Source of the DNA: Chamaecrista fasciculata
Lineage: Eukaryota > Streptophyta > Magnoliopsida > Fabales > Fabaceae
NCBI GenBank assembly: GCA_003254925.1
Contig: QANZ01003483.1
Location: 13,125 to 77,124, forward strand
DNA: 64,000 bases
Direction: 5' to 3'
Shown here one piece after another: positions 24,155 through 34,970 of this stretch. Numbering within the stretch: position 1 is the stretch's first letter; the number at the start of each line of letters is the position of its first letter. The translations under genes were made by a program, and so were the position numbers. The notes under the pieces were generated by a model, which worked only from the letters and a program-made list of their open reading frames with translations, was not told the origin of the DNA and made no database searches.

Positions 24155-24654
24155 NNNNNNNNNNNNNNNNNNNNNNNNNNNNNNNNNNNNNNNNNNNNNN
24201 NNNNNNNNNNNNNNNNNNNNNNNNNNNNNNNNNNNNNNNNNNNNNNNNNNNNNNNNNNNNNNNNNNNNNNNNNNNNNNNNNNNNNNNNNNNNNNNNNNNN
24301 NNNNNNNNNNNNNNNNNNNNNNNNNNNNNNNNNNNNNNNNNNNNNNNNNNNNNNNNNNNNNNNNNNNNNNNNNNNNNNNNNNNNNNNNNNNNNNNNNNNN
24401 NNNNNNNNNNNNNNNNNNNNNNNNNNNNNNNNNNNNNNNNNNNNNNNNNNNNNNNNNNNNNNNNNNNNNNNNNNNNNNNNNNNNNNNNNNNNNNNNNNNN
24501 NNNNNNNNNNNNNNNNNNNNNNNNNNNNNNNNNNNNNNNNNNNNNNNNNNNNNNNNNNNNNNNNNNNNNNNNNNNNNNNNNNNNNNNNNNNNNNNNNNNN
24601 NNNNNNNNNNNNNNNNNNNNNNNNNNNNNNNNNNNNNNNNNNNNNNNNNNNNNN
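24155..24654. other. Assembly gap of 500 N
   Basis: Exactly 500 unknown bases, a conventional placeholder length, located inside the right inverted repeat of the second foldback element. Translated frames through it are meaningless. Confidence 0.99.
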
Positions 24655-26210
24655 CAAAAAAAAAAAACTTAGTTTTCTCTTATAAATACTTCAATTTCAT
24701 AGATTCAAGTTAGACTCTTTGATCTCACAATCTACTTTATACTCAATAGCTAGCACTACCTCTTGAAAATCTTAATTATATGACTTAAACTATTAGAGGT
24801 GTTTCACTTAGACTTCATCTATGAATCATTTCTCGTAAATCTTTAAAGAATTATTAAAGAGGTTGAAAGGCGCGCTTTCTGTTTCTCGATTTCATTTATT
24901 GTAAAAAACGGAAATAAATTAAAACATAGAAACACAAAAAATATTAGATTTGCTACTAAAATGGTCACTGAAATACGAATTGGACATCATCTTATATATT
25001 AATATAATAAAATAAATAAAACCCCAAAAAGTTATTAAAAAAAATGCGAATTTAACTTGAGAACAAAATTTTTAAAAGTCTATGCTCAACCTTTTCTTTG
25101 ACTGTGGGCTTCGTTTTCATAAGGTTTTTCTCGTTTTTAATTGAACCAAGATTATTGGGCCGAACAAACGTTGAAGAAGCCATTAATTGAATCTAATAAT
25201 AAACGATAGAAAATTATGCATTGTAAAAAATTTACCTTTTAGTTTTTTGTTTGTTTGAGTTGAGCCAGGCATATATCTTGGTTTAGATTTTATTCGACCC
25301 AAAATGTTTGTTTTCCACTTTGATTGGGCCAAATTCTGACTTCAGATATTGGGCCTTACAAACTACAGTTTTTGCTAATTCTAAATTTTTGGATATGTTT
25401 GACCAAAAAACATCTATGCTAGTGCGTTGAATTAATTAATGAACAAAACTTATATGAAGCTTGTTATATCACTGTTATCAAGTTTTTTTAATTATAAGTT
25501 TTAATTACATTCTCTTTTAACGATTGGTCAGGTAAAAAGTGATGTTTAATATTTTACCATGATTGTTTATGTATAAAATTTTTACCATGTGTCAAATGTT
25601 AATATTCTCATTCTCAACCTTCTATCATCTTTTTCAATCAATTGAAGAGAGCAATTTTGATTAATCGAAATTCTCTCTTCTCATTATTATTGTTCTATTT
25701 TTTTCATTATTAGATACATATATTTTTTTCTCATTAGAAGATATTATTGTTCCTAATTCTTCATCTCTTTTTGTGTATATGGGAGACTACCTCTTTAAGT
25801 ATATGAGATAAATTACTTCAATTGAGTTTGTATGTTCAACTTTGTTGAAGATTGTTCGTCGGCTTTCAGTTAGTTACCGATTGATGATCGTTTCTACTTT
25901 TAGCAGATCTTCTCACCTTGCAGCATTTTGGCTGACAAAGGCAGTTTCTCGAAAGATGTGCCTCATTGGTTGAGTTTTTGTCCCCTCCTCCCCCCATCAT
26001 CTTCTCTTGATTTTTTGGTGTATTCAAGATTCTTCTATGACATCAGACTCTTCAGAAATCAATTGATTTCTCTCTTTTTGTAATGTTAAAAAAAAACTTT
26101 TGACAATTAAAACTAAGTATGTAGGGAATGTCTTGAATTTAATCCTAACACATCATAATTCATAGCCACGTTCTTTTTTTCATTCATATCATTGTTTTGT
26201 GATGTATGTC
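24655..26210. other. Intergenic sequence after the gap
   Basis: AT-rich, with scattered TTGGGCC motifs at 25156, 25330 and 25353. A possible short frame near 25884-25972 reads STFSRSSHLAAFWLTKAVSRK but does not join in phase to the candidate exons at 26217 and 26694. Nothing firm is called. Confidence 0.4.
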
Positions 26211-26216
26211 ACGCAG

Positions 26217-26766
26217 GACCATCAAGAAGCGACTAGAGCTGTATCGTCATTCGTCAAAGTACGTTGACAGTCATTCATTATTACCACTCAAAACGCAAAG
26301 TTAGGAAGGCAATTAATACATTTCTTGTTAAAACTTCATTATAATCCTCTCTCTCCCAAAATATTAGCTTTTTTTGGAGAATTTTTTTTTCCCAAAATAT
26401 ATGATATTTTACAAAATCACAAGAGTATTAATTATTTTTTTATCATTCTATCCCTATTAAAAGTCAAAGATATTGAATTAGTGAGAGTAACTAAAAATAA
26501 TTTAATGAAGACAATTTGGTCTTTTAATCTTATTTTCTCTTCATTTTATGTAAATTAATAATTTCCTTGATCTGTGTGTATTTATTTTAAAAAGCAGGTA
26601 TTTTGAGACAAAGAGAATAACGTTCACTTTTTATAATCTTACAACTTTCATTTGTTTTTTAAAAAACAAAATATTTTATTAATGTTTTGCAGATTGATGG
26701 CGTAAAGCACATAAAAGATGTGTTTGAAGATGTAAAGGATGTTCTAGATAAGAAGCTTTCAAAGGT
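26217..26766 (+). pseudogene. Two possible exons of an unrecognised gene
   Basis: A segment after CACGCAG (26217-26258) reads DHQEATRAVSSFVK and is followed by GTACGT. A second segment after TTTGCAG (about 26694-26765) reads IDGVKHIKDVFEDVKDVL and then DKKLSK, followed by GTATGA. Both are in phase 0, flanked by consensus splice signals, and charged/helical in character. I could not identify the family, the start or the end. It may be a gene fragment left beside the transposon island, or coincidence. Confidence 0.35.
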
Positions 26767-26820
26767 ATGATACTTAAGAGCCACTAACACTAATAAATAA
26801 AAAGCAATGCATCATCTGAT

Positions 26821-27120
26821 GTGCTACATGTAGCACCCTCAATACGGGCTCAAGCCAGCGGGCCGGACTAGCCCGCCCGCTAAATGAGCGATCTTGGGCT
26901 AAAATAATTTAATCCGTTTAAAAACAGGCCTAAACAGTCCGGCCCGTTTACATTTTTAAAAAAAGTTCTCATGTAAAAATGTCAAAGCCCGCGGGCCGGT
27001 TCGAGCCACCAGCTAAATGGGCGGGCTTGGACTAAAATAATTTAGTCCGTTTAAAAATGGGCCTAAACAGGCCAGCCCATTTAGCCCGTGGCCCGTAGCG
27101 AGGCGAGCCGATCCGTTTAA
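26821..27120. repeat. GC-rich hAT-like repeat in two tandem units
   Basis: Two roughly 130-bp units (about 26847-26960 and 26988-27095) share GGGCCGG, GCTAAATGRGCG, GGRCTAAAATAATTTARTCCG and GGCCTAAACAG. Arrays of GGGCCGGCCCG motifs are common in subterminal regions of plant hAT MITEs. It is preceded by a perfect 16-bp palindrome GTGCTACATGTAGCAC (26821-26836). Confidence 0.55.
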
Positions 27121-27395
27121 CAGTAATAGCTACATGTGTATATTTTAGTAGACAATCATAAAAAATCCTATTAATATATATAGTCAAACAAATGTAATAT
27201 AAAACTCAATACTAATAATTGGGATTTGGGAATGGAAGGGAATGAGTGAGATATTGACATGATACAATGACACAATACCAAGCACAACCTAATAACTTGG
27301 TGATTAATTTTGTAGCTTCAACTATTACCACTTCACATGGTATGGCAATTGAATGTGAATAAGGTGAACTATAAAAGCATATGAGAAAGAAATTG

Positions 27396-29693
27396 TTAGA
27401 AAAAGAGAGAATAAGAAGGGAGAAAAAGCATTAGAAAAGTGAAGAGTAAGGAAGTAGTGTTGCATTTGAGAGTGCCACCTGTCTCTGCCTTTGCCTTTTG
27501 CCCTCCAACCGATGATGTATACGTGCATGTCCCATAACCTGCCACATCATCATTTAAATAAGTAAACTATAAATTTAAATACATTAACAAGAATATATTA
27601 TGGTATTTTTGTTTCACTCTCTCTCCTTCTTTTTCTTTTGATTAGTTATCTTGGAAAATGTGCCAAAATTAGATACAAATTTTCTATAGCTTAAGTTATA
27701 GTGCTTTCTGCAGCAAAACCCTTTTGGAAAATAGAGAAAATTAATCTTACTGGGGTCCGTAGTGGTTAAAACTCCCGTATTATTGAAATTGCAATCGAAG
27801 TCGTGTCGTCCAGAAGCCTGATAATAGGCATTCATCGCAAACGACGCGTGAGATCTGACGTCGTTTGGATTATAGCATGCCCCACCCTCCTTTATGGGCC
27901 CACACTCTATTCCGCTGCTACACACGTAGTCTATGTTCCCCTGCAACGCTTCATTGCTCGCGTTCGGATTCGCCACGCACCATTCCCGATTTAAATCCCA
28001 CGATGGCCCTTCTGCTGCTGTACCCGATGCTGGACCTAACGCCTGCACACAATCATAACCCATTAACCAAGATGCGATTGACCGAATTGCCCCTCGTGTT
28101 ACAACAACTAAACGGAGCTTCCATTGGGCATTCTGGTCAATTCGTCTGCCTACAGACAGCTAGGAGACATTTTTTTTCATATGGCTAGTCCTAGAGCCTT
28201 CTTCTTCAACACTTTTTAATTGATTTTTGAAATGAGGAAAAGTTTTCTCGCTCTTTCGATTTTTCCACAAATGAAAAAAAAAAAAAAAAAANNNAAAAAA
28301 AAAAAAAAAAAGGCCAGATTTTGTGGTTGGAGAATCTTTCATGGAATACCCCATAATTTTAATCAATATGAAGTGTTATTATTAGGTGATAATGTTAACA
28401 TTACAGATTGTAAATAGTACAACAATAGCAAATTACAAGTTAAAGCTGACAAAACGTACGATTCTGTCACCTAAAAGACAAGCTACGAGTTAAAGTTGGC
28501 ACAGCATCTGAGATCAGAACAGTACGAATGTACAATAGCATATAAAACTTTTCACTTTTTTAAGACTTTCACTCAAAACTTTTGAAATTTTTAAATCAAC
28601 AAACAAATAAATAATAAAAAGAAGACCGAAATTACGAAAATACCTGTCCGTTTCTCAAAACGCCGACGTCGTACACAGGAGTAAGATCCGGTTTAAACAA
28701 CCCGTAGTTTTGCTCCGAAACGCTCGGCTTAAGGTCCTCGTTAAACAACGAGAAAATATACGTTTCGAAACTTCTGTTAGGCATTAACGGCGTCCCTTTC
28801 CCGGAGCTCACGTGCTTGATCAGGTTTCCGTTATACGAAACGGCATTGTCCACGCTGGCAGCGGGTTGGGTCGGGTCACCCGCCGAAGGCCAACCCGTTT
28901 CGGCCACGACGATGTCCACGTCATCGTACCCGACCTTCTTCATCGCCGAGAAAACGGCGTCCATTTGCGCGTCGAACATGTTCGTGTAGTTAATCCCCGT
29001 CGTTTGGTCAAAAACGCCGCCGTTTGGTTTGAACAGAGCGTAGTTTAACGAATCGGGTCGGGCGGGTGAGAACCCGAAGAACGGATACGGGTTCACCATA
29101 AATGGGGATTTGGTCTTTCTATGGAAGTCGAGAATCGGGGCGAATATGGCCCGGTCGTAGCCTCGTCGGAACCGACCCGAACTGGGAGGCTCCGATGACG
29201 TTAAAATGCCCAGCGAATGAGGTGTTGACACTTGTACGGTGGTGATGTTCGCGAGATTCAAAGCGGAGTTAAGAGATTTCATGGCGGGTAATAAATGAGC
29301 GATTAGGTTTTTATCGCCGGAGGCGAGGATTTCGTTGCCGACGGCGGTGCGGTCGACGGCGGTTTGGGGGTGGAACGGGAGGATGTGATCGGCGACCCAT
29401 GATTGTGCGGCGGCGAGTTTTGCGAGGGAGGTGATGTCGCCGTTGCCGACGGTGACGGTGACGGAGATTCCGGTGCCGGCGAAGGCTCGGAGGATGTCGG
29501 GGTTGGCGTCGAAGATTTTGACACGGTTGATGGTGGTTTGGGATTTGAGGAAGGCGGCGACGCGTGACGGCGGAGGGAGGTTGTCGGCGACGGTGCCGTA
29601 GTTGACGCCGATGGAGTAAGGGACGGCGGCGCCGGCGAAGGAGAGGAGAAAGAGGAAGATGAAGAGTGTAGAAGAAGAAGGAGGTTTAGCCAT
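27396..29693 (-). CDS. GH17 beta-1,3-glucanase with X8 domain and GPI-type tail
   Basis: Three exons: 29693-28644, 28042-27751 and 27538-27396 (introns 601 and 212 bp, GT-AG). The phases close to 494 aa. The start is the ATG in ACCATGGC; it gives a hydrophobic signal peptide (residues about 8-23). An upstream in-frame ATG at 29735 is less likely. GH17 spans about 25-345: YSIGVNYG, the acid/base Glu121 in AVGNEIL, and the nucleophile Glu265 in VVAETGWPSAG. X8 (carbohydrate-binding) spans about 370-455 with all six expected Cys, the sixth being in the small last exon (DPSYGTCTY). The tail ends TSLLFTFLMLFLPSYSLFF, a typical GPI-anchor signal. Such proteins hydrolyse or bind callose at the cell surface, including plasmodesmata. 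Exon 1 is strikingly GC-rich compared with its flanks. Confidence 0.92.
28274..28311. repeat. Poly-A run with three Ns inside the GH17 intron
   Basis: A homopolymer A tract interrupted by NNN (28292-28294) lies in intron 1 of the GH17 gene. True length is unknown; it does not affect the coding exons. Confidence 0.8.
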
Positions 29694-29755
29694 GGTTTTA
29701 GGAAAAAGAAGAGAGTGAGAGAGTGATGAAATCAAGTGTTAAAAGTGGCGAAGAG

Positions 29756-29848
29756 TGAGGTAAGTGGGGTATAAGTGGTGGGTTTGGGGGTGGGTTTTTA
29801 ATAAATGAAACCTTAACATGAGGTAAGTGGGGTATAAGTGGTGGGTTT
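29756..29848. repeat. 30-bp direct repeat upstream of GH17 gene
   Basis: TGAGGTAAGTGGGGTATAAG and the following GTGGTGGGTTT occur identically at 29756-29785 and 29819-29848, 63 bp apart, about 60-155 bp upstream of the translation start. This may be a promoter duplication. Confidence 0.8.
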
Positions 29849-29934
29849 ATGGCCAATCAATTATTAAAATTTAATGAATGAGTTTCATTTTTCAAAATTT
29901 CAAGGGTGAAACATAAATTCACATCGGCTCCTTA

Positions 29935-30096
29935 AGGGCACATATTAAGGTTTCTTTTGATTGGTTATAGGGAGTTTTCAAACATTAAAAATTATCTTTT
30001 AAATGAATTTTCGTAGATTTTAATATATGAGATACTCTATTAACCAATCAAAATAAACCTTAAAATATGTCCTAAGGGCACATGTTAGATAAATCC
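29935..30096. mobile_element. MITE family B, copy 2
   Basis: The left part, TTTCTTTTGATTGGTTATAG, pairs with the right part, ATTAACCAATCAAAATAAAC. Outer GGGCACATATTAAGG pairs with CCTTAAAATATGTCC, and a further GGGCACATGTTAGATAAATC follows. The core AAATGAATTTTCGTAGATTT is identical to copy 1. Confidence 0.75.
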
Positions 30097-30195
30097 ATTC
30101 ACATTATGAGGGGGTTTGATTTTTAGCATGTCTCGTTGGGTGATGTGTGCACTCTTTCCTTGTTCCTAGGCATGATGATATAACTTATTGGAAGG

Positions 30196-30753
30196 GTTAT
30201 TAAAATCGGACTGGACCGGCTGATTCGACCGGTTAAACCGGGAACCGGACACTAGGCCGGTCCGAGTCACCCTAATAACTAGCTGGACAGAGAACCGGAC
30301 TGAATCGGAGGGAACCGATTAAAAACTGGTGAAACCGGCCTGAACCAGAAGCAAATCGGTTGAACTGGTTTAGACGTTTTTTTTTTCTTTTTTGATTTTT
30401 TTGGTTTTTTTTTATATAATTATGGTCAAATCTTAGAAAATGTTGATTATGAACCAAAATTTGATAGAAAAAGTGATCATAAAATGTCACTTGATGATAT
30501 TATATTGATGAACATTATGAAAATTGATTATGTCTATATTAATTCATATTAATTTATGAAAATTATATTAATATGTTAATGTTATAATTATATTTTGTAA
30601 CCTAATTATGAATATTTGAATTAAAATTTTATTATATATAGATTTTTTTATTATTTTTAATTTATTTATTTATCGACAATCTAACCCCGGTTAAACCATT
30701 AAACCTTGAACCCTGTCTCGACCGATTCAACTTCCGGGTCTAGTTTTAATAAC
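30196..30753. mobile_element. MITE with GTTATTAAAA inverted ends, rich in ACCGG motifs
   Basis: The ends are GTTATTAAAATCGGACTGG and the reverse complement of CTAGTTTTAATAAC. The subterminal regions are packed with ACCGGTT/AACCGGT variants, and the centre is AT-rich. A related degraded piece lies at 50485-50900. No coding content. Flanking target duplications were not evident. Confidence 0.6.
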
Positions 30754-30758
30754 TTTGC

Positions 30759-30874
30759 TTATTGGCATTGGTTCATAGGAAGTGGGGTACTCGGGCATAT
30801 ATAGATTGATCTTCGTTTATTGGTATTGGTTCATAGGAAGTGGGGTACTGGGGCATATATAAATTGATCTTCGT
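30759..30874. repeat. 58-bp tandem duplication
   Basis: TTATTGGCATTGGTTCATAG starts a 58-bp unit (30759-30816) that is repeated at 30817-30874 with a few substitutions. It abuts the preceding MITE. Confidence 0.75.
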
Positions 30875-31445
30875 TCATAAAGGCTGTGATTATATTATTT
30901 CTACTACTGTCTACTACTTTGTTTCCATTCATGTGACCACATGCATGACCCTTTTTAATTTTTATTGTTATTAATGATAAATTTATTTTTAAAAATAAAA
31001 TTGGTTTGAGTAATTTAAAATTTATGAATCAAATTGTAACGAGGACGAAAATCATAAATAACGGATTGAGTTAACATAAAGTATTTAGTTATACAATTGA
31101 TATAATAATTTATAGGAAAATTCTATTTAGCACCTCAATTTTTCACTTTTAAATTTGCCCTTCTTATATTGAGATTTATGCAATAAAAACTAGGATACAA
31201 ATCTCTCTCTAGTCTCTTATTCTTTGAGAAATTGTCTCTCTTCCTACTATCTCTCATCTCACCTCTCTCATCTCTTTAGTATTTTTTTTATCTTTTTAAT
31301 GATTCCAAGAGTGTTAGAGCCCTCAAAACCAGTGAGGTTTGATGGGCTAGCTTGTTTAACCCATCAAAATTGGCGAGTCGAGTTGAAGAAATATGGCTCG
31401 CCAAAAATAAACACAGTGTGTATACAATTCAATTAGTACTGTTCT
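30875..31445. other. Intergenic
   Basis: AT-rich with a CTCTC-rich patch at 31204-31280. No supported gene. Confidence 0.5.
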
Positions 31446-32003
31446 TGTTGGAACATGAACTATAAGGTTCAATATCTCTTTAGATTGTTGGGAAATAGTA
31501 TGAAATTGTAAGATAAGAAATAGTTCGAGTCGCGTCAGAAGGACACTGTCCTAAAGAGATATTCCGCAACCCCTCAGAAAATAAAAAGCGGCCCCAGGAT
31601 TAAATGAACCCTTCTTGTTGTTTTAACAAGGTCACGGAAACAACAGAAGATAAGAATTCAGCAAGTTGATTCTGATAGGTTACTCATGCTCTCTCAGAAC
31701 ACGTTGATCAGAATAACCAATATAAAAGACAAGAAATATTAGAGCTAATAATGACAATTTAATCACATATTAAATTGTTTTGTTACTCATAAATCACATT
31801 TTAAAAACTCATGAACCACCATTATTTTTTGATCAATAACCTTTAAGAAATTTAATCACAATAAAAAACGATTTTAGGAAATAATGATCAGAAATTAATA
31901 ATGATAAAATATATTATTGGCTCTTCCTTGATCTCACAAAAATATAACTTTTATTTGACACACTATAATATTATGTAATATATAATATATAATATTTCCA
32001 ACA
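31446..32003. mobile_element. Probable solo LTR (Copia-like)
   Basis: A 558-bp segment begins TGTTGGAACATG and ends TTTCCAACA, the classic terminal pair of many plant Copia LTRs. The flanking 5-mers GTTCT and CTCCT match at only three positions, so a target duplication is not proven. Contents include AAAGAGATATTCCGCAACCC, typical of LTR leaders. No internal retrotransposon domains are adjacent. Confidence 0.5.
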
Positions 32004-32224
32004 CTCCTATGAAGTCTTTTATAGGTACTTTGGCATTCAAGCATTGCTCTAGCAGTACACTCTTTGAATTAGGTAAACTTGTCCGTTTTCTAGTTTATAA
32101 TTAAAAAAAAATCAGGATGCACGTAAAAAAAAAAAAGATGCACGTAAAAAAGTTTTGGTCCAATTCCAATAGCATATAAGTTTTTTCCTATATTACCATA
32201 TTTTTAAAACAAATTCTCTCACAA

Positions 32225-33712
32225 ATTTTGACGCCGCTCACTCTCAAGGTCTCGCCGCCGCACGCTCTCACGCGCCGTCGCTGAATCGTTTGTGTCCACC
32301 ACATCTTTCCGGTTCTCCGGTGTCCTTCAGGTCTAACTGCCGTTTCCGTCGGCGACCACTCATCTTGCGTCCATATTACTTGCTTATATTTAGAAACCTC
32401 CGTTTAGGTTTCCGACTCTTCAGCAACCCTTGTGCATTTTTCTCTGGCATCTCTAGTCGCCCCCGCCGCCATGAACGGCGGAACAAGGTGGTGGTAGCTT
32501 GTATTCGCCAGCACTCTTCGGGTTCTCTCTTTCCCCTCTTGTTATTATCCTAATTTTTTATCACTGCCCTCACTCTGCTGTATAATGTTGCTGTTTAACT
32601 AGTGGATTTCTCTGTGCTTGTGGCTGTGTGTAGCATTCTTTATATGATTTCTTTGGTTGGATGCATTAATGCATGCGGAAAAACTGAAGGGCCTTTTGCC
32701 TATGTGTATTTAAAATTTGATTAAGATTATACCATGGGTGTGTTTGGTTAAAAGTAGAATTAACGAGGTTATTTATGAGGGCAATGACATTAGAAATTGG
32801 ATTTATTAGTTCTTCTAGAGTATGAAATTCTGATGCTAATGTATATTTTGATGAATAAGAGCGGTTATTTTTATTCCTGCAGAATTAAAAGCCTTGGGAC
32901 ATTGTTCTATTAAGAAGCAGGAACACTTCAAGAAAAGAGCACGATCATGTGCTTTAGTCTAGAGATCGTAAATTAGAAATCTGGGCATTAAGTAGCCGTC
33001 TCTAGTCTACTGTTTTTCTTTTTCCTCCCCTTGGGCCTTGAGTAGGAGTGTTTGTTTTCAAGTCAGTTCATGCCCTTTTCAAGAAGCAAAATTTGGGATC
33101 ATGATACTGTTGAGTAGACTATGCATTTTTCTTGTCAAACACTGAAAAAATGATGCTTATTTACTAGGGTAGAAAGTTATGGAGTCTGGAGAATGGGAAT
33201 AGGAGTTTAAGTCTAAAAAACTTTTATCTGATGATTTCTCCCTCTTTTCACCAAAAGAAAGTGTCACAATTTTTCATCATCCATATTTATCTTTTTTCCC
33301 TTTCTCATTTATTTGCCTCTAGTTTTTGGAAGCAGCTAATCAGGAGCTGCTCATATTCAGGAATCTAGCTAATTGTGCTACTTGTTCATCCTAAACGTAT
33401 ATAAGCTAGCAATTTTTGTGGCATCTGATTTATAATTTATTTCATTCCTCTTCTGGCAATCAGAACTTCATTTAATTTAGTTAGGCATTGAGTATAGCTG
33501 TTAAAATTCTATATACACATATCCTGTCTGCAAACTTCATTCCCTGCATGGCAGAGTTATGTACAGTTGATCAATCTTAACAGTGAGCCTTCTTTATCTG
33601 TGGCAGGAAAGGAGTTCTACATTTCTCCACCCATATCTGGGATAAATCCTGACTATTGGTTTTGCATAGGGTTTAGTTCTATCTTAATATTTCTTTAATC
33701 TTTCTTCTGCCT
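32225..33712 (+). promoter_or_regulatory. Probable 5' leader and leader introns of the TAF8-like gene
   Basis: A CG-rich, pyrimidine-rich block at 32225-32540 looks like a first non-coding exon. It is followed by AT-rich, T-rich intron-like sequence and likely acceptors at about 32881 (CCTGCAG) and 33607 (GTGGCAG). An upstream frame of 87 codons at 32290-32553 (MCPPHLSGS...) has no recognisable domain and could act as a uORF. Transcript structure is inferred. Confidence 0.4.
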
Positions 33713-34675
33713 ATGATGAACCCTATGCAAAACCCAAGCACCAAAAAATCCTCTTCAAAACGACCCATAAAGGCAAAATCCAAAAGGAAGAGAACCATAG
33801 AAGAAAATGAGGTTGAAACAGCAAAAACCCCATCAGATTTTTTATTTGCTGTAGCGAAAATTGCAGTTTCACAGATCAGCCGATCAGTTGGTTTTAAGAG
33901 AATCCAACTCTCTGCTCTTGAAACCTTAACTAATGTTACCACTAAGTATCTGGAAGCCATTGCCAAATCAGCTGCCTCATTTTCCAATGCTTCTAATCGC
34001 ACCAACTCCAACCTCCTTGACCTCATCAATGCTATCCATGATGTATCCTCTGTGCAGGGATTCCCCACAGCTTCAGAGATGCACAACAGAAAGCTCCTTG
34101 GATCTGGAGCGCTTAAAGAGATTATGAAATTTGTCAACTTCTCTAATGAATTACCATATGCAAAGCCAATTCCTCGTGAAAGCATCTCACAATCCCCAAA
34201 TCCAGAACATCCAATTGATTCCAGCGCATCTGTGGGTTGTTATAAACCAATTCCGCGAGGTTTGCATATACCAAGATGGCTGCCAGATTTTCCTCCTGAG
34301 AGCTCGTACAAGAACTCCAATAAGGTGGTTAAGGAGAGGAAATGTGGCGAAAAATTGTGGGAGCATTCTGTTCCCGTTGAAGTTTGTGGTGTTAAAGTTG
34401 AGGAAAATGGAGAAGTATTACAGAAGAAGGAGGTTTGTCAGAAAGAAGCGAAAAATGGGAGGATGGAGCTGGCAAAAGAAAGAGGAAAATTGAAGTTTAA
34501 GATTGGAAAAGAGAAAGAGCAAGGTTTTGGGCTGGGTGTGGATATGATGAATGGGGTTTGCAGAGGAGGGAAACGAGTGTGTTGGAATAATAATAAAAGA
34601 AAAATGAATGATTCTATGTTTGAGGACAAGGAAGATGAAAGGTGTGCATTCAGGAGAAAAATAGAGTATGGTTGA
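33713..34675 (+). CDS. TAF8-like bromodomain-associated (histone-fold) protein
   Basis: A single coding exon of 320 aa. The N-terminus is basic (KKSSSKRPIKAKSKRKR, likely nuclear localisation). A histone fold of the Bromo_TP type spans about residues 42-110 (DFLFAVAKIAVSQISRSVGF, LSALETLTNVTTKYLEAIAK, NSNLLDLINAIHDV). Downstream, PRGLHIPRWLPDFP corresponds to the conserved plant TAF8 segment HIPxWLPxFPxxxTY. The C-terminal third is Lys/Glu-rich with no further domain. TAF8 pairs with TAF10 in TFIID; plants also have TAF8-like bromodomain transcription-factor proteins, and this divergent copy probably belongs to that group. Two adjacent Met codons start the frame; the first is taken. There is no in-frame break. 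The family call is firm; TFIID membership is inferred. Confidence 0.8.
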   Translation: MMNPMQNPSTKKSSSKRPIKAKSKRKRTIEENEVETAKTPSDFLFAVAKIAVSQISRSVGFKRIQLSALETLTNVTTKYLEAIAKSAASFSNASNRTNSNLLDLINAIHDVSSVQGFPTASEMHNRKLLGSGALKEIMKFVNFSNELPYAKPIPRESISQSPNPEHPIDSSASVGCYKPIPRGLHIPRWLPDFPPESSYKNSNKVVKERKCGEKLWEHSVPVEVCGVKVEENGEVLQKKEVCQKEAKNGRMELAKERGKLKFKIGKEKEQGFGLGVDMMNGVCRGGKRVCWNNNKRKMNDSMFEDKEDERCAFRRKIEYG

Positions 34676-34896
34676 CATGGGTACTGATTAATCCATGCAT
34701 TATGGAATGTTTTGTTTTTAAATATATTGAGTTTGATTAAAAAAGTAGAAAAATTTCCTGGAGTTATCATGAGATTTGAAGGAATAGTCTTGTTGCCTTT
34801 AGTGATATAGCCACCAAGACCATTGTTTCTTTGGAAGATAAGGTAAAAGCGTAGTGAAATGCTGTTCATCTTAATATTTAATTGGTTTTGCTGTTT

Positions 34897-34970
34897 GGTG
34901 GCAGGATTCGAACCCGTGTTCCTGAGGAGCGAAGACATATTTCTTAACTGTTAAAACCATTCGTGACCAG
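34897..34970 (-). repeat. tRNA-derived SINE or tRNA pseudogene remnant
   Basis: On the minus strand, GGGTTCGAATCCTGCCACC is a textbook T-arm with a B-box (GGTTCGAATCC). The preceding sequence, back to CTGGTCACGAATGG, is tRNA-sized, but the acceptor stem does not pair and the A-box is poor. This is consistent with a SINE head or a decayed tRNA gene, not a working tRNA. Confidence 0.55.

Noticed and set aside
24130..24672. Long open frame of unknown residues
   Set aside because: It consists of the 500-N gap and is not sequence.
27691..27707. Short alternative last exon of the GH17 gene after the acceptor CTGCAG (stop after five codons)
   Set aside because: It would delete the sixth X8 cysteine and the GPI tail; the acceptor at 27539-27540 gives DPSYGTCTY and a full GPI signal in phase.
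33679..34185. Minus-strand 168-codon frame opposite the TAF8-like gene
   Set aside because: Antisense shadow; the plus strand has a recognisable histone fold.
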